A DNA stretch of 64,000 nucleotides from Prochlorococcus sp. AG-402-K16 (GCA_003216795.1 QCIH01000004.1:34306-98305), one strand, 5' to 3'. Positions 44,908 through 54,067 are shown, counted from the stretch's first letter. The notes: generated by a model from the sequence alone, not told the origin. Made by a program: numbers and translations.

Positions 44908-45930
44908 TTAGAAAGAAATACCCGATGCATTTAGAAAATCTTTATAAATATTTTGCCAGTGTATAATCCTTTGTTCAAGTCTATTAGGCGGCCCAAGTTT
45001 AAAGTTTTCCAGATAAGACTTATGAACTGATTCGACAATAACTTTATCTTCCTCAAGAAATTCTAATATACTTTTTTTCCAATTTTCTAAATCATTTTCA
45101 CATAAAGAAGGAGAGGCTAATTTAATTTCAATAATACACTGATCAATATTTTTAGGAAGATAATTTATTAAAATAATCCCTTTACAAGGCCAGATTATTA
45201 GATGGGTCCATGGGAGTAATCCAAAGGTATATAGGTTTCCTTCACTACTAAGAGGGGTAACAAGTACATTACAAAATTCACTGTAGAAATACCTGTAGTT
45301 TTTAATTGGACCTTGTTCTTTATGTAAGGTATCTTTATGAGCTATTGCTACATGATAATCATCCAGTGTATTATCATGGGCAATTTTCCAATTGCAATTT
45401 AAGGTATCAGTAAATTCAGAAAAAATGCTGTAATTCATATCCCATTCATCATTACATTTTCTCCCAACAAGCTCAATTTGATCATCTATAGATATCGGTT
45501 TTTTGCTGAAATTAATCCAAATTAAAGGTCCATTTATTAAGGAGTTAACTTTTTCTAAGAAATAATCGCCTGTTTCTATTTTTGTTTGAAAATCGTACTT
45601 TAATGGCAAGGTTTTAAGTTTGCCAAAACTATCAAAAGTCCAGCCGTGGTAGGGACAAAAAATACTTTTAGAAGGATTTGATTTTGATTTTGGCAAACAC
45701 AATTTTGACCCACGGTGAGGGCATCTATTTTTAAAAACAGTTATTAAATTATTTTCTGAACGCGAGATTAATAATGATTGATTAAAGAATTTTTTTTCCA
45801 ATATTTCGCCAGGTTTGATTTCTCCTATGAAAATCAATGGGTGCCAATAATTTTTTGAATAGTTGTCTAATTCAAGTTCAAAAATTTTTTGGTCGTTATA
45901 AAGCCAAGTAGGCAAAAAGCTAGTTGACAT
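44908..45930 (-). CDS. Rieske non-heme iron oxygenase (alpha-subunit type)
   Basis: 340 aa, ATG start. Rieske [2Fe-2S] ligands: Cys70, His72 (CPHRG) and Cys92, His95 (CPYHGW). The mononuclear-iron site follows: NWKIAHDNTLDDYHVAIAHKD, with His193 and His198 as probable ligands. Such enzymes hydroxylate or demethylate N- or ring-substrates with electrons from a ferredoxin. Only 3 bp separate it from the ABC ATPase gene, so it belongs to the guanidine cluster. Substrate unknown; a substituted guanidine is an inference. Confidence 0.85.
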   Translation of the reverse strand: MSTSFLPTWLYNDQKIFELELDNYSKNYWHPLIFIGEIKPGEILEKKFFNQSLLISRSENNLITVFKNRCPHRGSKLCLPKSKSNPSKSIFCPYHGWTFDSFGKLKTLPLKYDFQTKIETGDYFLEKVNSLINGPLIWINFSKKPISIDDQIELVGRKCNDEWDMNYSIFSEFTDTLNCNWKIAHDNTLDDYHVAIAHKDTLHKEQGPIKNYRYFYSEFCNVLVTPLSSEGNLYTFGLLPWTHLIIWPCKGIILINYLPKNIDQCIIEIKLASPSLCENDLENWKKSILEFLEEDKVIVESVHKSYLENFKLGPPNRLEQRIIHWQNIYKDFLNASGISF

Positions 45931-45933
45931 TAT

Positions 45934-46695
45934 TTATTTTTTTTGGAGGCCTCTTAAAAAATCAGATAGCTCATATCTTAATTTTGCAAAATCCGAATCA
46001 AGTTTCAATTTATCTAAATCTCCTTTTTGTAGATCTACCCTAACTTCTTTTATGATTCTTCCAGGATTAGGTGCCAAAATACATATTTGCTGAGAGAGAG
46101 CTAATGCTTCTTCAATATCATGGGTTATAAGTAAAACTGTCAATGAAGTTTTTTTCCATAATTCATAGAGAAATTTCTGCATAGATTCTCTTATCTGTAA
46201 GTCCAAGGCTCCAAAAGGTTCATCTAAAAGTAGAATTTTAGGGTTTGTCGCTAGAGCTCTTGCAATTGCAATCCTTTGTTGCATTCCTCCAGATAATTCT
46301 TTTGGATACTTATTTCCAGAATCCTGAAGACCTACTACTTCTAATAAATAAGATGTCCTATATTTTATTTCTTTCAACTTGTAAGAATTTAAATTCATTC
46401 CAAATGCAATATTTTCAGATGCAGTGAGCCAAGGGAAAAGACTATATTTCTGAAAAACCATTCCTCTATCCAATCCCGGTCCACTAACTATTTTCCCATC
46501 GACTTTTACGTTCCCTTTAGATGGACTCTCAAGCCCAGCAATAATCCTCAATATAGTACTTTTACCTGATCCAGAGCTCCCAACAAGAGTTTTAAATTCG
46601 CCAGAACTTATTGAAAAGCTTATTCCCTCAATTGCCTTTTTTCTATTTGAACCTTCCCCAAAATATTTTGAAATATTATTAACATCTAATTTCAT
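45934..46695 (-). CDS. ABC transporter ATPase, NitT/TauT type (guanidine cluster)
   Basis: 253 aa, ATG start. Walker A GSSGSGKST (39-47), signature LSGGMQQR, Walker B ILLLDEPFGALD, then the His loop LLITHDIEEA. Typical SsuB/TauB/NrtD size. Immediately follows the permease stop (0 bp gap). With 46696 and 47531 it forms a complete importer, likely for guanidine in view of the downstream enzymes. Confidence 0.92.
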   Translation of the reverse strand: MKLDVNNISKYFGEGSNRKKAIEGISFSISSGEFKTLVGSSGSGKSTILRIIAGLESPSKGNVKVDGKIVSGPGLDRGMVFQKYSLFPWLTASENIAFGMNLNSYKLKEIKYRTSYLLEVVGLQDSGNKYPKELSGGMQQRIAIARALATNPKILLLDEPFGALDLQIRESMQKFLYELWKKTSLTVLLITHDIEEALALSQQICILAPNPGRIIKEVRVDLQKGDLDKLKLDSDFAKLRYELSDFLRGLQKK

Positions 46696-47514
46696 TTAAA
46701 CAGCCCATTTACATGTACGTCTAAGTAGCAATCTAAAACTCATATCCAAAGCAAATCCTATTAATCCAAGAACTATTAATTCTGCAAATATTTGATCTGT
46801 ACGAAAAAATCTTTGAGCCAGTTGAATCCTTTTACCTAAACCAACTTCTGCTGCAATTAACTCTGCAACAATAACTAAATTCCATGAAGTTGCAATATTA
46901 ATTCTTAAAGTATCAATAATACTTGGCAATGAATATCTGGCTATTACTCTGATCAATAAATCTTTTGTATCACCTCCTAAAGTAAGCGTTGTTTCAATGA
47001 GTTCTTTAGGTACAAATTTTACTGAATCCATAACCATCAAAACATTAAAGTAAACGGTACCAATGAAAATTAAAGCGATTTTTGGAGCCTCTTCAATGCC
47101 TAAATAAATAATAAGCAAAGGAGAAAAAGCAGCGGCAGGCATATACCTAAGCATTGCAATTAATGGTTCACATAACGCACAAAAAGAAGGGAAAGAACCC
47201 ATTAAAATTCCTAAAGGAATTGAAAAAATTGTTGCAATTATAAAACCAGCAAATACCCTACCAGTACTTGCAAAAATATCTTCAAATAATATTCCACTTT
47301 CAGCCATATCCAAAAGAGAATAAAAGACCGCTAACGGTGATGGTAAAAACATTTCACTTACAAGTTTTAATTGACAAACTAATGTCCAAATTAAAAGGGG
47401 AAGCAAAAGTGAGGAAATTTGAAGAAATATTTTACTAAATTTTTTCGGTTCACTACCAAATGAAAAGAGGGATAAAAAATATTTATCCCTCTTAATTAAT
47501 TTCGAACTAACCAT
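46696..47514 (-). CDS. ABC transporter permease, NitT/TauT type
   Basis: 272 aa, ATG start. Five or six helices with the EAA-loop region ETTLTLGGDTKDLLIRVIA, then LPSIIDTLRINIATSWNLVIVAE and GLGKRIQLAQ, as in SsuC/CmpB. Forms the membrane channel of the guanidine-cluster importer. Confidence 0.9.
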   Translation of the reverse strand: MVSSKLIKRDKYFLSLFSFGSEPKKFSKIFLQISSLLLPLLIWTLVCQLKLVSEMFLPSPLAVFYSLLDMAESGILFEDIFASTGRVFAGFIIATIFSIPLGILMGSFPSFCALCEPLIAMLRYMPAAAFSPLLIIYLGIEEAPKIALIFIGTVYFNVLMVMDSVKFVPKELIETTLTLGGDTKDLLIRVIARYSLPSIIDTLRINIATSWNLVIVAELIAAEVGLGKRIQLAQRFFRTDQIFAELIVLGLIGFALDMSFRLLLRRTCKWAV

Positions 47515-47530
47515 TTTAATTTTGTATTAA

Positions 47531-48529
47531 TTAATTGATGTTTTTAACGAACGAAGAGTCAAATAATTTACTCATATCTGGTTTTTCAGGAATAAATCCT
47601 ACCTTGACCATAAAGTCTGCCATTTGTTTCGCTGCATAAGGCATATGTTTCATACCGAACCCATCACTAAAAGCTTCTAAATTTTCTTCCAAAGAAAAGA
47701 ATCTGGTGCCACCTTTATATTGTTTGTATTCGCGTGTTGGGATCCCAGCTCGCTTTGCCATGATCTTTTCAGATTTTCTTGGATTTTTTTCCATGAATTC
47801 TCTTACATCCCACCATGTTTTAATAATTTTTTGAACATCATCTGGTCTTTCAGAAATCAAATCTCCGCTTACAGCTAATAAATCAGGGATTGCACCGGGA
47901 TAATCTTTTGAACTAGCAATAACTCTTGCTCCAGGCCTCTTCATTGCAGTTCCTGTAAATGGAGGGAATGCACCAACTGCATCAACTTTTCCTGCTGCGA
48001 ATGCAGTTGCAGCCTGATCAGTTGGAAGACCTTTAATAATGACATCATCTCGAGTTAATCCAACATCATTCAGAGCTAAAACAAGTAAAAAATCATCCAC
48101 AACACCTTCTTCTACTGCTACTGTTTTACCTTTTAAATCAGCAACACTTTTAATTGATTTATCTGCAATTATTTGGTCATTCCCTGCAGAATTATCATTA
48201 ACTAAAACAACTACTTCCCCTCCATTCTCTCCTGGCAAGAATGAAATAGTATCATTAAGAGTCTGCGAATTTCCATCAATTTTACCAGCAGCAAAAGTTT
48301 CCATGGATTGAACATATCCATCAAACCATTTCATCTGAACATTAACTCCATTTTTTTCAAACATTTTTTGATCAACAGCTATCGCCCAGGGCCACCATCC
48401 TGCCCAGTTACTGTATCCCAAAGTGATTGGTTCACCTTTTGGAGCTGCAGGACTTGATAGTGTACTTAATGAAATCGCTAATATTAGAGCCAGCAAAGAG
48501 GTAACAAAAACTCTCAATTTTTTAAACAT
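47531..48529 (-). CDS. ABC transporter substrate-binding protein, NMT1/SsuA-like
   Basis: 332 aa from the Met at 48529; the frame opens 9 codons earlier at 48556. The signal sequence (FVTSLLALILAISLSTLSSPAA) makes it periplasmic. ITLGYSNWAGWWPWAIAVDQKMF and LVNDNSAGNDQIIAD are the NitT/TauT-type ligand-domain starts. Aromatic-rich WAGWWPW near the N-terminus could enclose a small cation such as guanidinium; this is inference. Confidence 0.88.
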   Translation of the reverse strand: MFKKLRVFVTSLLALILAISLSTLSSPAAPKGEPITLGYSNWAGWWPWAIAVDQKMFEKNGVNVQMKWFDGYVQSMETFAAGKIDGNSQTLNDTISFLPGENGGEVVVLVNDNSAGNDQIIADKSIKSVADLKGKTVAVEEGVVDDFLLVLALNDVGLTRDDVIIKGLPTDQAATAFAAGKVDAVGAFPPFTGTAMKRPGARVIASSKDYPGAIPDLLAVSGDLISERPDDVQKIIKTWWDVREFMEKNPRKSEKIMAKRAGIPTREYKQYKGGTRFFSLEENLEAFSDGFGMKHMPYAAKQMADFMVKVGFIPEKPDMSKLFDSSFVKNIN

Positions 48530-48639
48530 TTTGAAAAAAATATTACGTACTATCAATACTTAAGAAAAAGCAAATCTAAAGTTGTAATGTCTGATACTTT
48601 TAAGAGATTACTCTTACTTAATCAAAATTAAAATCAATA

Positions 48640-49323
48640 TTAAATATTTTTAAATTTCAGAATCTTTTTACTAATCCAATCTTGCCATAAATCAAATCCA
48701 GACTTGGTTATCGAAGAAATTTCTATCACATCTGCCTTCGGATTAGTTGAAGCTATGTTCGATTTTAATTCGTTAATATCAAAATTTAAATGGGGTAACA
48801 AATCAACTTTAGTTATCAAAATTAAATCTGCTTCTCTAAACATTATTGGATATTTTAAAGGTTTATCCTCACCTTCGGTAATACTTAAAAGTGCAACTTT
48901 AAAATGTTCTCCAATCTCAAATTCTGCAGGACACACTAAATTTCCTACATTTTCTACTAACAAAATATCTAGTGAATCAGGATTTATTTTTTTTTCTAGT
49001 AATTTCAAACCTCCACTAACCATATTTGCATCGAGATGGCATGCTCTTCCAGTTGTAATTGGTACTACTGGAATATTTAATTTTTCTAATCTTGCCGCAT
49101 CAAGATTAGTGGTCATATCACCCTCTAAAACAGCACTGTGAAATTTTTTTGAAAGATCTTCTAAAGTTATTTCAAGTAATCTCGTTTTCCCTGCACCTGG
49201 ACTGCTCATTATGTTCAAGCAAAGTAAATTATAATTATTAAACTTAACTTTATTTTTCTCTGCTTGATGACTATTTTGATGAAGAATATTTAATTCAATT
49301 TTGTCTGAAATTGGTAAATGCAT
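48640..49323 (-). CDS. hypB: HypB-like nickel-insertion GTPase (guanidine hydrolase chaperone)
   Basis: 227 aa, ATG start. P-loop SSPGAGKT (40-47), DMTTNLDA, and CHLDANMV plus VCPAEFEIGEHFKV, which supply the metal-site Cys/His of HypB. No N-terminal CCxxGC or His-rich stretch. In cyanobacteria a HypA/HypB pair next to gdmH loads Ni2+ into guanidine hydrolase. No hydrogenase genes appear here. Confidence 0.88.
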   Translation of the reverse strand: MHLPISDKIELNILHQNSHQAEKNKVKFNNYNLLCLNIMSSPGAGKTRLLEITLEDLSKKFHSAVLEGDMTTNLDAARLEKLNIPVVPITTGRACHLDANMVSGGLKLLEKKINPDSLDILLVENVGNLVCPAEFEIGEHFKVALLSITEGEDKPLKYPIMFREADLILITKVDLLPHLNFDINELKSNIASTNPKADVIEISSITKSGFDLWQDWISKKILKFKNI

Positions 49324-49363
49324 TTATGTTTGAAAATACGTTTTTATTCTAGATACTAAATTT

Positions 49364-49720
49364 CTACTTTTCTTTAAAATCAATAGATGCGATTTTTAAT
49401 TCCCTCCCACTAATAATTTCCTCTAAATTAAAATTGCAACATGGAGATTTATATCCATTCTCTTTCTTTGGAAAATATAATCTATTGCATTTAGAACATT
49501 TCCCTTCAAAAGGTATTGTCTCAATATTAATCTTAGAGGACTCTAACCAAGAACCCAAGACTGCCGCGTTAAAAGTATTTATTAATGATATTGGTTCTAC
49601 GCAAGTAAATTCCCCAATTTTAAGATGAATCTTTTCAACAACTATTTTTTTTTTATTTTTTTTCTCTGCCCACTCTTCCATGGAAAGAATAAGGCATTTT
49701 GTCATATCTACTTCATGCAC
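49364..49720 (-). CDS. hypA: HypA-like nickel/zinc protein (guanidine hydrolase chaperone)
   Basis: 118 aa, GTG start. The N-terminal MHE (Met1-His2-Glu3) is the nickel site of HypA. Zinc site Cys75, Cys78, Cys94, Cys95 (CSKC ... CC). Standard size. Placed between gdmH (6 bp) and hypB (40 bp). Confidence 0.88.
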   Translation of the reverse strand: MHEVDMTKCLILSMEEWAEKKNKKKIVVEKIHLKIGEFTCVEPISLINTFNAAVLGSWLESSKINIETIPFEGKCSKCNRLYFPKKENGYKSPCCNFNLEEIISGRELKIASIDFKEK

Positions 49721-49726
49721 GAAAAT

Positions 49727-50917
49727 CTATCTCCATTTTTGATCAACTGACATATTACATTTATCTGAAATCCAATCTGGTTTAGATTGTCTTGGGAGCT
49801 GACCACTTAATACAAGATGTGCAATTGAATCACAAATAACTCTAGTAGCTAATAGAGCTGTCATATCGCTCACATCATATGGAGGCGAAACCTCAACAAG
49901 CTCAATTCCACATACATTAACTTTTCTGATAATGTACTCCAAAAGTTTTAATGCCTCTCGAGGTAATAAACCCCCTGGTTCAGGCCAACCAGTTCCAGGG
50001 ACAAATCCAGCATCAATACAATCAATATCAAAAGAAATATATACACAGTCAGTTCCATCAGTAGCTTTTTCAATCGCAAAATCAGCGGCCTCTTTTAATC
50101 CCATTTCACAGATATCAGTAACTGTTAAAACATTTGTACTTCGTTCCCTGCAAATTTTCACTCCTTCTCTTGGTACTTGCCAACCTCCAATTCCTAATTG
50201 AACAAGATTTTTTGCAGGTGCGTTTTTCATATTAGTTGCATGAAACCATGGACAGGTATGCATTCTTTCATCTAAATCTGTTTCTTGAGTATCTACATGC
50301 CTATCAAAGTGAATGATCCCTACTTTTTTATCTCCTAAGTGGCGACAAACTCCTCTAACTGTGGGAAAACCTATTGAATGATCTCCACCTAAAATAATTG
50401 GGAATGCACCACTAGCAAAAATATGAGCTACCCCCTTTGAAATTTGATCAAAACTTTTTTCATTATTAGCTGGAATTGTAAAAATATCTCCTACATCACA
50501 AATAGATATCTGCTCTCTCAGATCCACTCCCATTTCGTAATTGTAAGGAGTATAGAGAGCAGAAATTTTTCTAATTCCTTGAGGTCCGAATCTTGTCCCT
50601 GGTCTATAAGTAGTTCCAGAATCATGAGGAACACCAACGATCGCAACATCATAATTTCCCACTTCATTTACATTTTCAACATATGGAGCTTTCATGAAAG
50701 TATTGATACCTGCAAAATGGGGTAATTCTCCTCTTGAAAATGTAGATATATTTCTATCGATAATACTTTTTGCTCCTTCTAAACCATATTCCTTTGCTCT
50801 GGCAACCTCAGTTTCCCATCCTTTAAGAGGTAATTTTGATTCTTTTTCTAAAGCATCCATTCCTTCACTGGGATGCTTCCTTATAAAGTCTTGATTTTTA
50901 GATGATTCAGTAGTCAC
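49727..50917 (-). CDS. gdmH: Ni-dependent guanidine hydrolase, GdmH-type ureohydrolase
   Basis: 396 aa, GTG start. A ureohydrolase fold with all six metal ligands: His180 (GGDHS), Asp205, His207, Asp209 (FDRHVDT) and Asp297, Asp299 (SFDIDC). The 60-90 residue N-terminal extension, FDRH instead of FDAH, and FVPGTGWPEPGG set it apart from agmatinase and arginase. It fits the cyanobacterial GdmH that splits guanidine to urea and ammonia. The hypA/hypB and ABC genes downstream support this strongly. An agmatinase call is the alternative. Confidence 0.85.
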   Translation of the reverse strand: MTTESSKNQDFIRKHPSEGMDALEKESKLPLKGWETEVARAKEYGLEGAKSIIDRNISTFSRGELPHFAGINTFMKAPYVENVNEVGNYDVAIVGVPHDSGTTYRPGTRFGPQGIRKISALYTPYNYEMGVDLREQISICDVGDIFTIPANNEKSFDQISKGVAHIFASGAFPIILGGDHSIGFPTVRGVCRHLGDKKVGIIHFDRHVDTQETDLDERMHTCPWFHATNMKNAPAKNLVQLGIGGWQVPREGVKICRERSTNVLTVTDICEMGLKEAADFAIEKATDGTDCVYISFDIDCIDAGFVPGTGWPEPGGLLPREALKLLEYIIRKVNVCGIELVEVSPPYDVSDMTALLATRVICDSIAHLVLSGQLPRQSKPDWISDKCNMSVDQKWR

Positions 50918-51050
50918 AAATTAAAAATTCTTTTTACACTTATTTCAATATTGTCAATAAAAATAAAAATGAACCATAAACTTGCTTTAAAAGATTCTCA
51001 TTTAAACATTGTTAAATAACTATTTGCAAAAATAAAATACATAACTTTAT

Positions 51051-51069
51051 TAAAAAAGCCAGCAGGCTT
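51051..51069 (-). terminator. Small intrinsic terminator
   Basis: AAGCC-TGCT-GGCTT then T run, read on the minus strand. It ends the 51128 gene and separates it from gdmH. Confidence 0.65.
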
Positions 51070-51127
51070 AATTGCAAAAATATTTAAAATATTTAATAAC
51101 GGAATAAATGATAGAAGAAGTAATTAG

Positions 51128-51244
51128 TTAAAAAGTATTAGATATTTTATTTTTCATATTTTCAATTTTATTGATTAATTCATCTAACCATTCTGTATTA
51201 TTTTGCTCTTGTCTTTTATGGCTTTGACTTTTTTGAGTACTCAT
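51128..51244 (-). CDS. 38-residue WLDxLIN family micro-protein
   Basis: ATG start. Polar N-terminus, then NTEWLDELINKIENMKNKIS. The same block is in the genes at 61055 and, diverged, 52046. Amphipathic helix, likely a partner-binding peptide. Conservation in copies supports it as a gene. Confidence 0.7.
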   Translation of the reverse strand: MSTQKSQSHKRQEQNNTEWLDELINKIENMKNKISNTF

Positions 51245-51467
51245 AAATTTCTTATATTAAAATTGTTCATTTAATATATCTTTTGAAATTACAGGAATCA
51301 ATAAGCAATATTACCAAATCAATTGATAAGACAAGCTTTAGTAGCATTTCATACAAACCTAACCATCACAAATTAATTAAGAAAATCTAAATCTCTTCAA
51401 TTAAGTATTTTCTACGATGTTTTTATCTGAAATTCTGATTTGAATTAGTAAAGGTATAGATGTTCCT

Positions 51468-51575
51468 ATGGAAAAATCATTTATAAATTTCATTTATTGG
51501 ATCTTGGTAAAGTCAGCTGAAAGTTACTACGGAGATTCATTAAAAACAGAAGTACCGTATACACCTTATTTTTAG
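51468..51575 (+). CDS. 35-residue peptide
   Basis: ATG start. MEKSFINFIYWILVKSAESY then a polar end. Could be membrane-associated. Weak. Confidence 0.4.
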   Translation: MEKSFINFIYWILVKSAESYYGDSLKTEVPYTPYF

Positions 51576-51642
51576 TTTTGGTGGACCTTAACTTTTAATA
51601 TTAGATTTCTATTTAAAAAGTTATTAGTTTGGAATTAATTTA

Positions 51643-51801
51643 TCAAAAAACACAATATGGGTTATTTATAGATTCACTACAAAATAATCTCTTACGTTGA
51701 ATTTCTTTTACTGATTGTGAATAAATTTTAGCGGTAAGGATCGCTCCAAAATTAACTAAAACTAAAATTAGAAGTAGTAGCTCAATTGCGAGGTTAGTCA
51801 T
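51643..51801 (-). CDS. 52-residue membrane peptide
   Basis: ATG start with AAGGAGGGT about 8 bases upstream, the best ribosome site in this zone. Helix LAIELLLLILVLVNFGAILT, then a basic tail with two Cys (LFCSES, PYCVF). Unknown. Confidence 0.65.
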   Translation of the reverse strand: MTNLAIELLLLILVLVNFGAILTAKIYSQSVKEIQRKRLFCSESINNPYCVF

Positions 51802-51878
51802 AAGATTACCCTCCTTAAATCTATATAAAAAATCTATAAGGTCAAAATAGGTATTGAATAGAGTTTAAATTCCTATTT

Positions 51879-52043
51879 TTAGCCATCGAGATTCTCTTGT
51901 AATAATCTAGGTTCACAATTTTCGACGCATTCTTCTAGAGACTTTTCAGTATTACTCTTAATTTCGCAACTACGAAGACAATCATAAAAGGCATACTTTG
52001 GATCTAATTCATTTTTGAATTGTTTATTTCTAAATGTATTCAT
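51879..52043 (-). CDS. Twin Cys-x3-Cys small protein
   Basis: 54 aa, ATG start. YDCLRSCEIKSN then ECVENCEP: two Cys-x3-Cys motifs, as in the 28321 protein. Acidic. Two bp after the stop of the 52046 gene on the same strand. Confidence 0.6.
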   Translation of the reverse strand: MNTFRNKQFKNELDPKYAFYDCLRSCEIKSNTEKSLEECVENCEPRLLQENLDG

Positions 52044-52045
52044 GA

Positions 52046-52153
52046 TCAAACTCCCTTTGATTTTTTTTCAAGTTGATTTATTAATTTATCCAACCAAAGA
52101 GTGTTGTTGATCTTTTTTGTGTCTTTAAAGTAATTCTTTTTGAACGTACTCAT
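52046..52153 (-). CDS. 35-residue WLDxLIN family micro-protein
   Basis: ATG start. NNTLWLDKLINQLEKKSKGV near the end, the diverged core of the 51128 / 61055 family. Basic N-terminus. Part of an operon with 51879. Confidence 0.6.
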   Translation of the reverse strand: MSTFKKNYFKDTKKINNTLWLDKLINQLEKKSKGV

Positions 52154-52340
52154 GTAGTTATCCCTCAATCAGTGGGTCCAACATAGGGGTGCTTATTGAA
52201 ATTTCCTAGAGCAAAAATACTGATTGTGAATATAGTGAAATATTTAAAACTGATTAATTTGTAATTTATATTTTAAGTATTACAACTCTTGATTCTTATA
52301 TATAACTCATACTAAATAATTCCTAAAAAGAAGGTTAATT

Positions 52341-52511
52341 ATGACTTACAGAAATCTAATTAAAAATAAAATTCAACATGTATTTGGTAGTTTGTTTAAT
52401 TCGTTATCATTTGAGAGAAAACTAACTGATGCTCAAATGGAATGTATGCAATTCGGTATTTGTGATTATGCTCCAAGACAAGTTGAGGAAGTTCCCTTTT
52501 TTCATTATTAA
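52341..52511 (+). CDS. 56-residue protein with two Cys
   Basis: ATG start. Basic N-terminal half, then LTDAQMECMQFGICDYAP and a C-terminal EEVPFFHY. Unknown. Confidence 0.5.
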   Translation: MTYRNLIKNKIQHVFGSLFNSLSFERKLTDAQMECMQFGICDYAPRQVEEVPFFHY

Positions 52512-52538
52512 TTTGAATCCATTTTAAAGATAGGGTAA

Positions 52539-52853
52539 TTAGCTCCTCCTCACCCAATCAGGAGATCCACTAAACCAATCAGCAAGATCATCATTTTTGG
52601 GATCAAAATGATTTTCAGTTTCTAAGCCATCAAGGCCTAGATTCTGGATGAGTCCATTTATTCCATCTGATTTTTGCTTACCATATCTCCTCAAGCTATT
52701 GGCTTTCTTAAGCCATGTCCATATAGTTGAATTATGTTTTGCAAGCTTTTCTACATAAATTCTTTCTTCCAATGCTACAGGTTCATCTAATGAAATCCTC
52801 TTTACAATATCCTTAATTTTTAAACGAGTCTTGTTGGTTAGAAACATATTCAT
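52539..52853 (-). CDS. Conserved 104-residue soluble protein
   Basis: ATG start. Helical, with TIWTWLKKANSLRRYGKQ in the middle and an acidic C-terminus ending LADWFSGSPDWVRRS. No family recognised. The 310 bp after it hold the repeat at 53101. Confidence 0.65.
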   Translation of the reverse strand: MNMFLTNKTRLKIKDIVKRISLDEPVALEERIYVEKLAKHNSTIWTWLKKANSLRRYGKQKSDGINGLIQNLGLDGLETENHFDPKNDDLADWFSGSPDWVRRS

Positions 52854-53100
52854 AAAAGAAGTTAATGTTTTATAAAAGTTTTTTTTATGAATGTCTTGTC
52901 AATCTTTATTTCAAGAAAAAGTATTTTTTAGAGGCTTTTCAAGGACAAATATATGTATTTAGCAACAGGTACATTTATTTGGTAAAAAAGACTACTTAAT
53001 TTGATTTATATAACTTATACATAAACAACTTCTATATAAGTTTCTCTACTTAATTTAAGATTTAATTTATAAAATTGAATAAGGAAATTTTACATTTACA

Positions 53101-53137
53101 ATCAATCTAAACTAAGAGGAACATAACCCTCTTTTTT
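53101..53137 (+). repeat. Hairpin-leader repeat, copy 3 (diverged)
   Basis: ATCAATCTAAACTA, then AGAGG ... CCTCT and T6, 29 bp before the ATG of the 53166 gene. Confidence 0.6.
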
Positions 53138-53165
53138 CTGAAAAAAACTTTTTATTTAATCACTA

Positions 53166-53882
53166 ATGAAAGGTCAATGGACAAAAGTTTATAGTGGTGA
53201 TTTACCTCTTAGATCTTGGTGGGTAGATTCAGGTATTGACTGTAAATATATATCTATAGTTTTACCAGAGGTGTTTGGGATAAATCACTGGATAAGAAGT
53301 TTTTCTGAAAAATTAGCCTCACAAAACGTATCTGTATTAGCATTACCTCTTTACGGAAGAACAGCTCCAAAATTAGATTTGAGGTATAGCGAAAAAGAAT
53401 TGAAATTAGGAAGGCACCATAAAAATTTAACCACTTTAAAACATATTATTGAAGACGTTTCCGCAGCCATAAATTGGGTTCAAGAAAAATATCCAAAAAA
53501 GAAAATCTCAATTATTGGATTTTGTTTTGGGGGTCATGCAGCACTTATAGCTTCTTCGTTAAAAGGAATAGATAGTACATTTTGTTTTTATGGGGCAGGA
53601 GTAACTGCACCAAGAACCGATACTAATTTTGCACCTATAGACTTGCTTGAAAAAGTTTCTGGAAAATTAAACTTCATTTGTGGTTCTTCAGATGATTTAA
53701 TTCCCTTACAAGATAGATTAGAAATTAAAAAAAGATTTAAAAAACTAGATCCTTTAGAAGAGAGATTTATTTATGTCGAAGTTAGAGGAGCTGATCATGG
53801 TTTTATGTGCGAGGAAAGAGAATCCTTCCATAAGGATGCATCATCAATTGGTTGGAATTTATTGATGAAAGAATTAAATTAA
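53166..53882 (+). CDS. Dienelactone hydrolase family protein
   Basis: 238 aa, ATG start. Alpha/beta hydrolase: ISIIGFCFGGHAALIA has the G-x-C-x-G nucleophile elbow with a Cys nucleophile as in DLH. FICGSSDDLIPL carries the Asp and ADHGFM the His of the triad. Substrate unknown. Confidence 0.85.
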   Translation: MKGQWTKVYSGDLPLRSWWVDSGIDCKYISIVLPEVFGINHWIRSFSEKLASQNVSVLALPLYGRTAPKLDLRYSEKELKLGRHHKNLTTLKHIIEDVSAAINWVQEKYPKKKISIIGFCFGGHAALIASSLKGIDSTFCFYGAGVTAPRTDTNFAPIDLLEKVSGKLNFICGSSDDLIPLQDRLEIKKRFKKLDPLEERFIYVEVRGADHGFMCEERESFHKDASSIGWNLLMKELN

Positions 53883-54067
53883 TAAATTTCATGAGAATGA
53901 TTTTGATTAGTGTCTGCACTAAATAATTTATAAAAATTCAATACCCTTATAAAAAACTTTTAAAAAATGGTTTTAGATTAAATCACTTGAAAAGTCAAAT
54001 CAAGTACTGTCAAAAATGAAAAAAATAAATACTATAAGTCTAAATAATTTTCTAGAAATTCAAATTC

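Noticed and set aside
48640..49720. Hydrogenase maturation function for HypA/HypB
   Set aside because: No hydrogenase structural or other hyp genes are present and the pair sits between gdmH and its transporter.
50918..51050. NtcA site upstream of gdmH
   Set aside because: I looked for GTA-N8-TAC on both strands in this gap and saw none, so nitrogen control is not shown by sequence.
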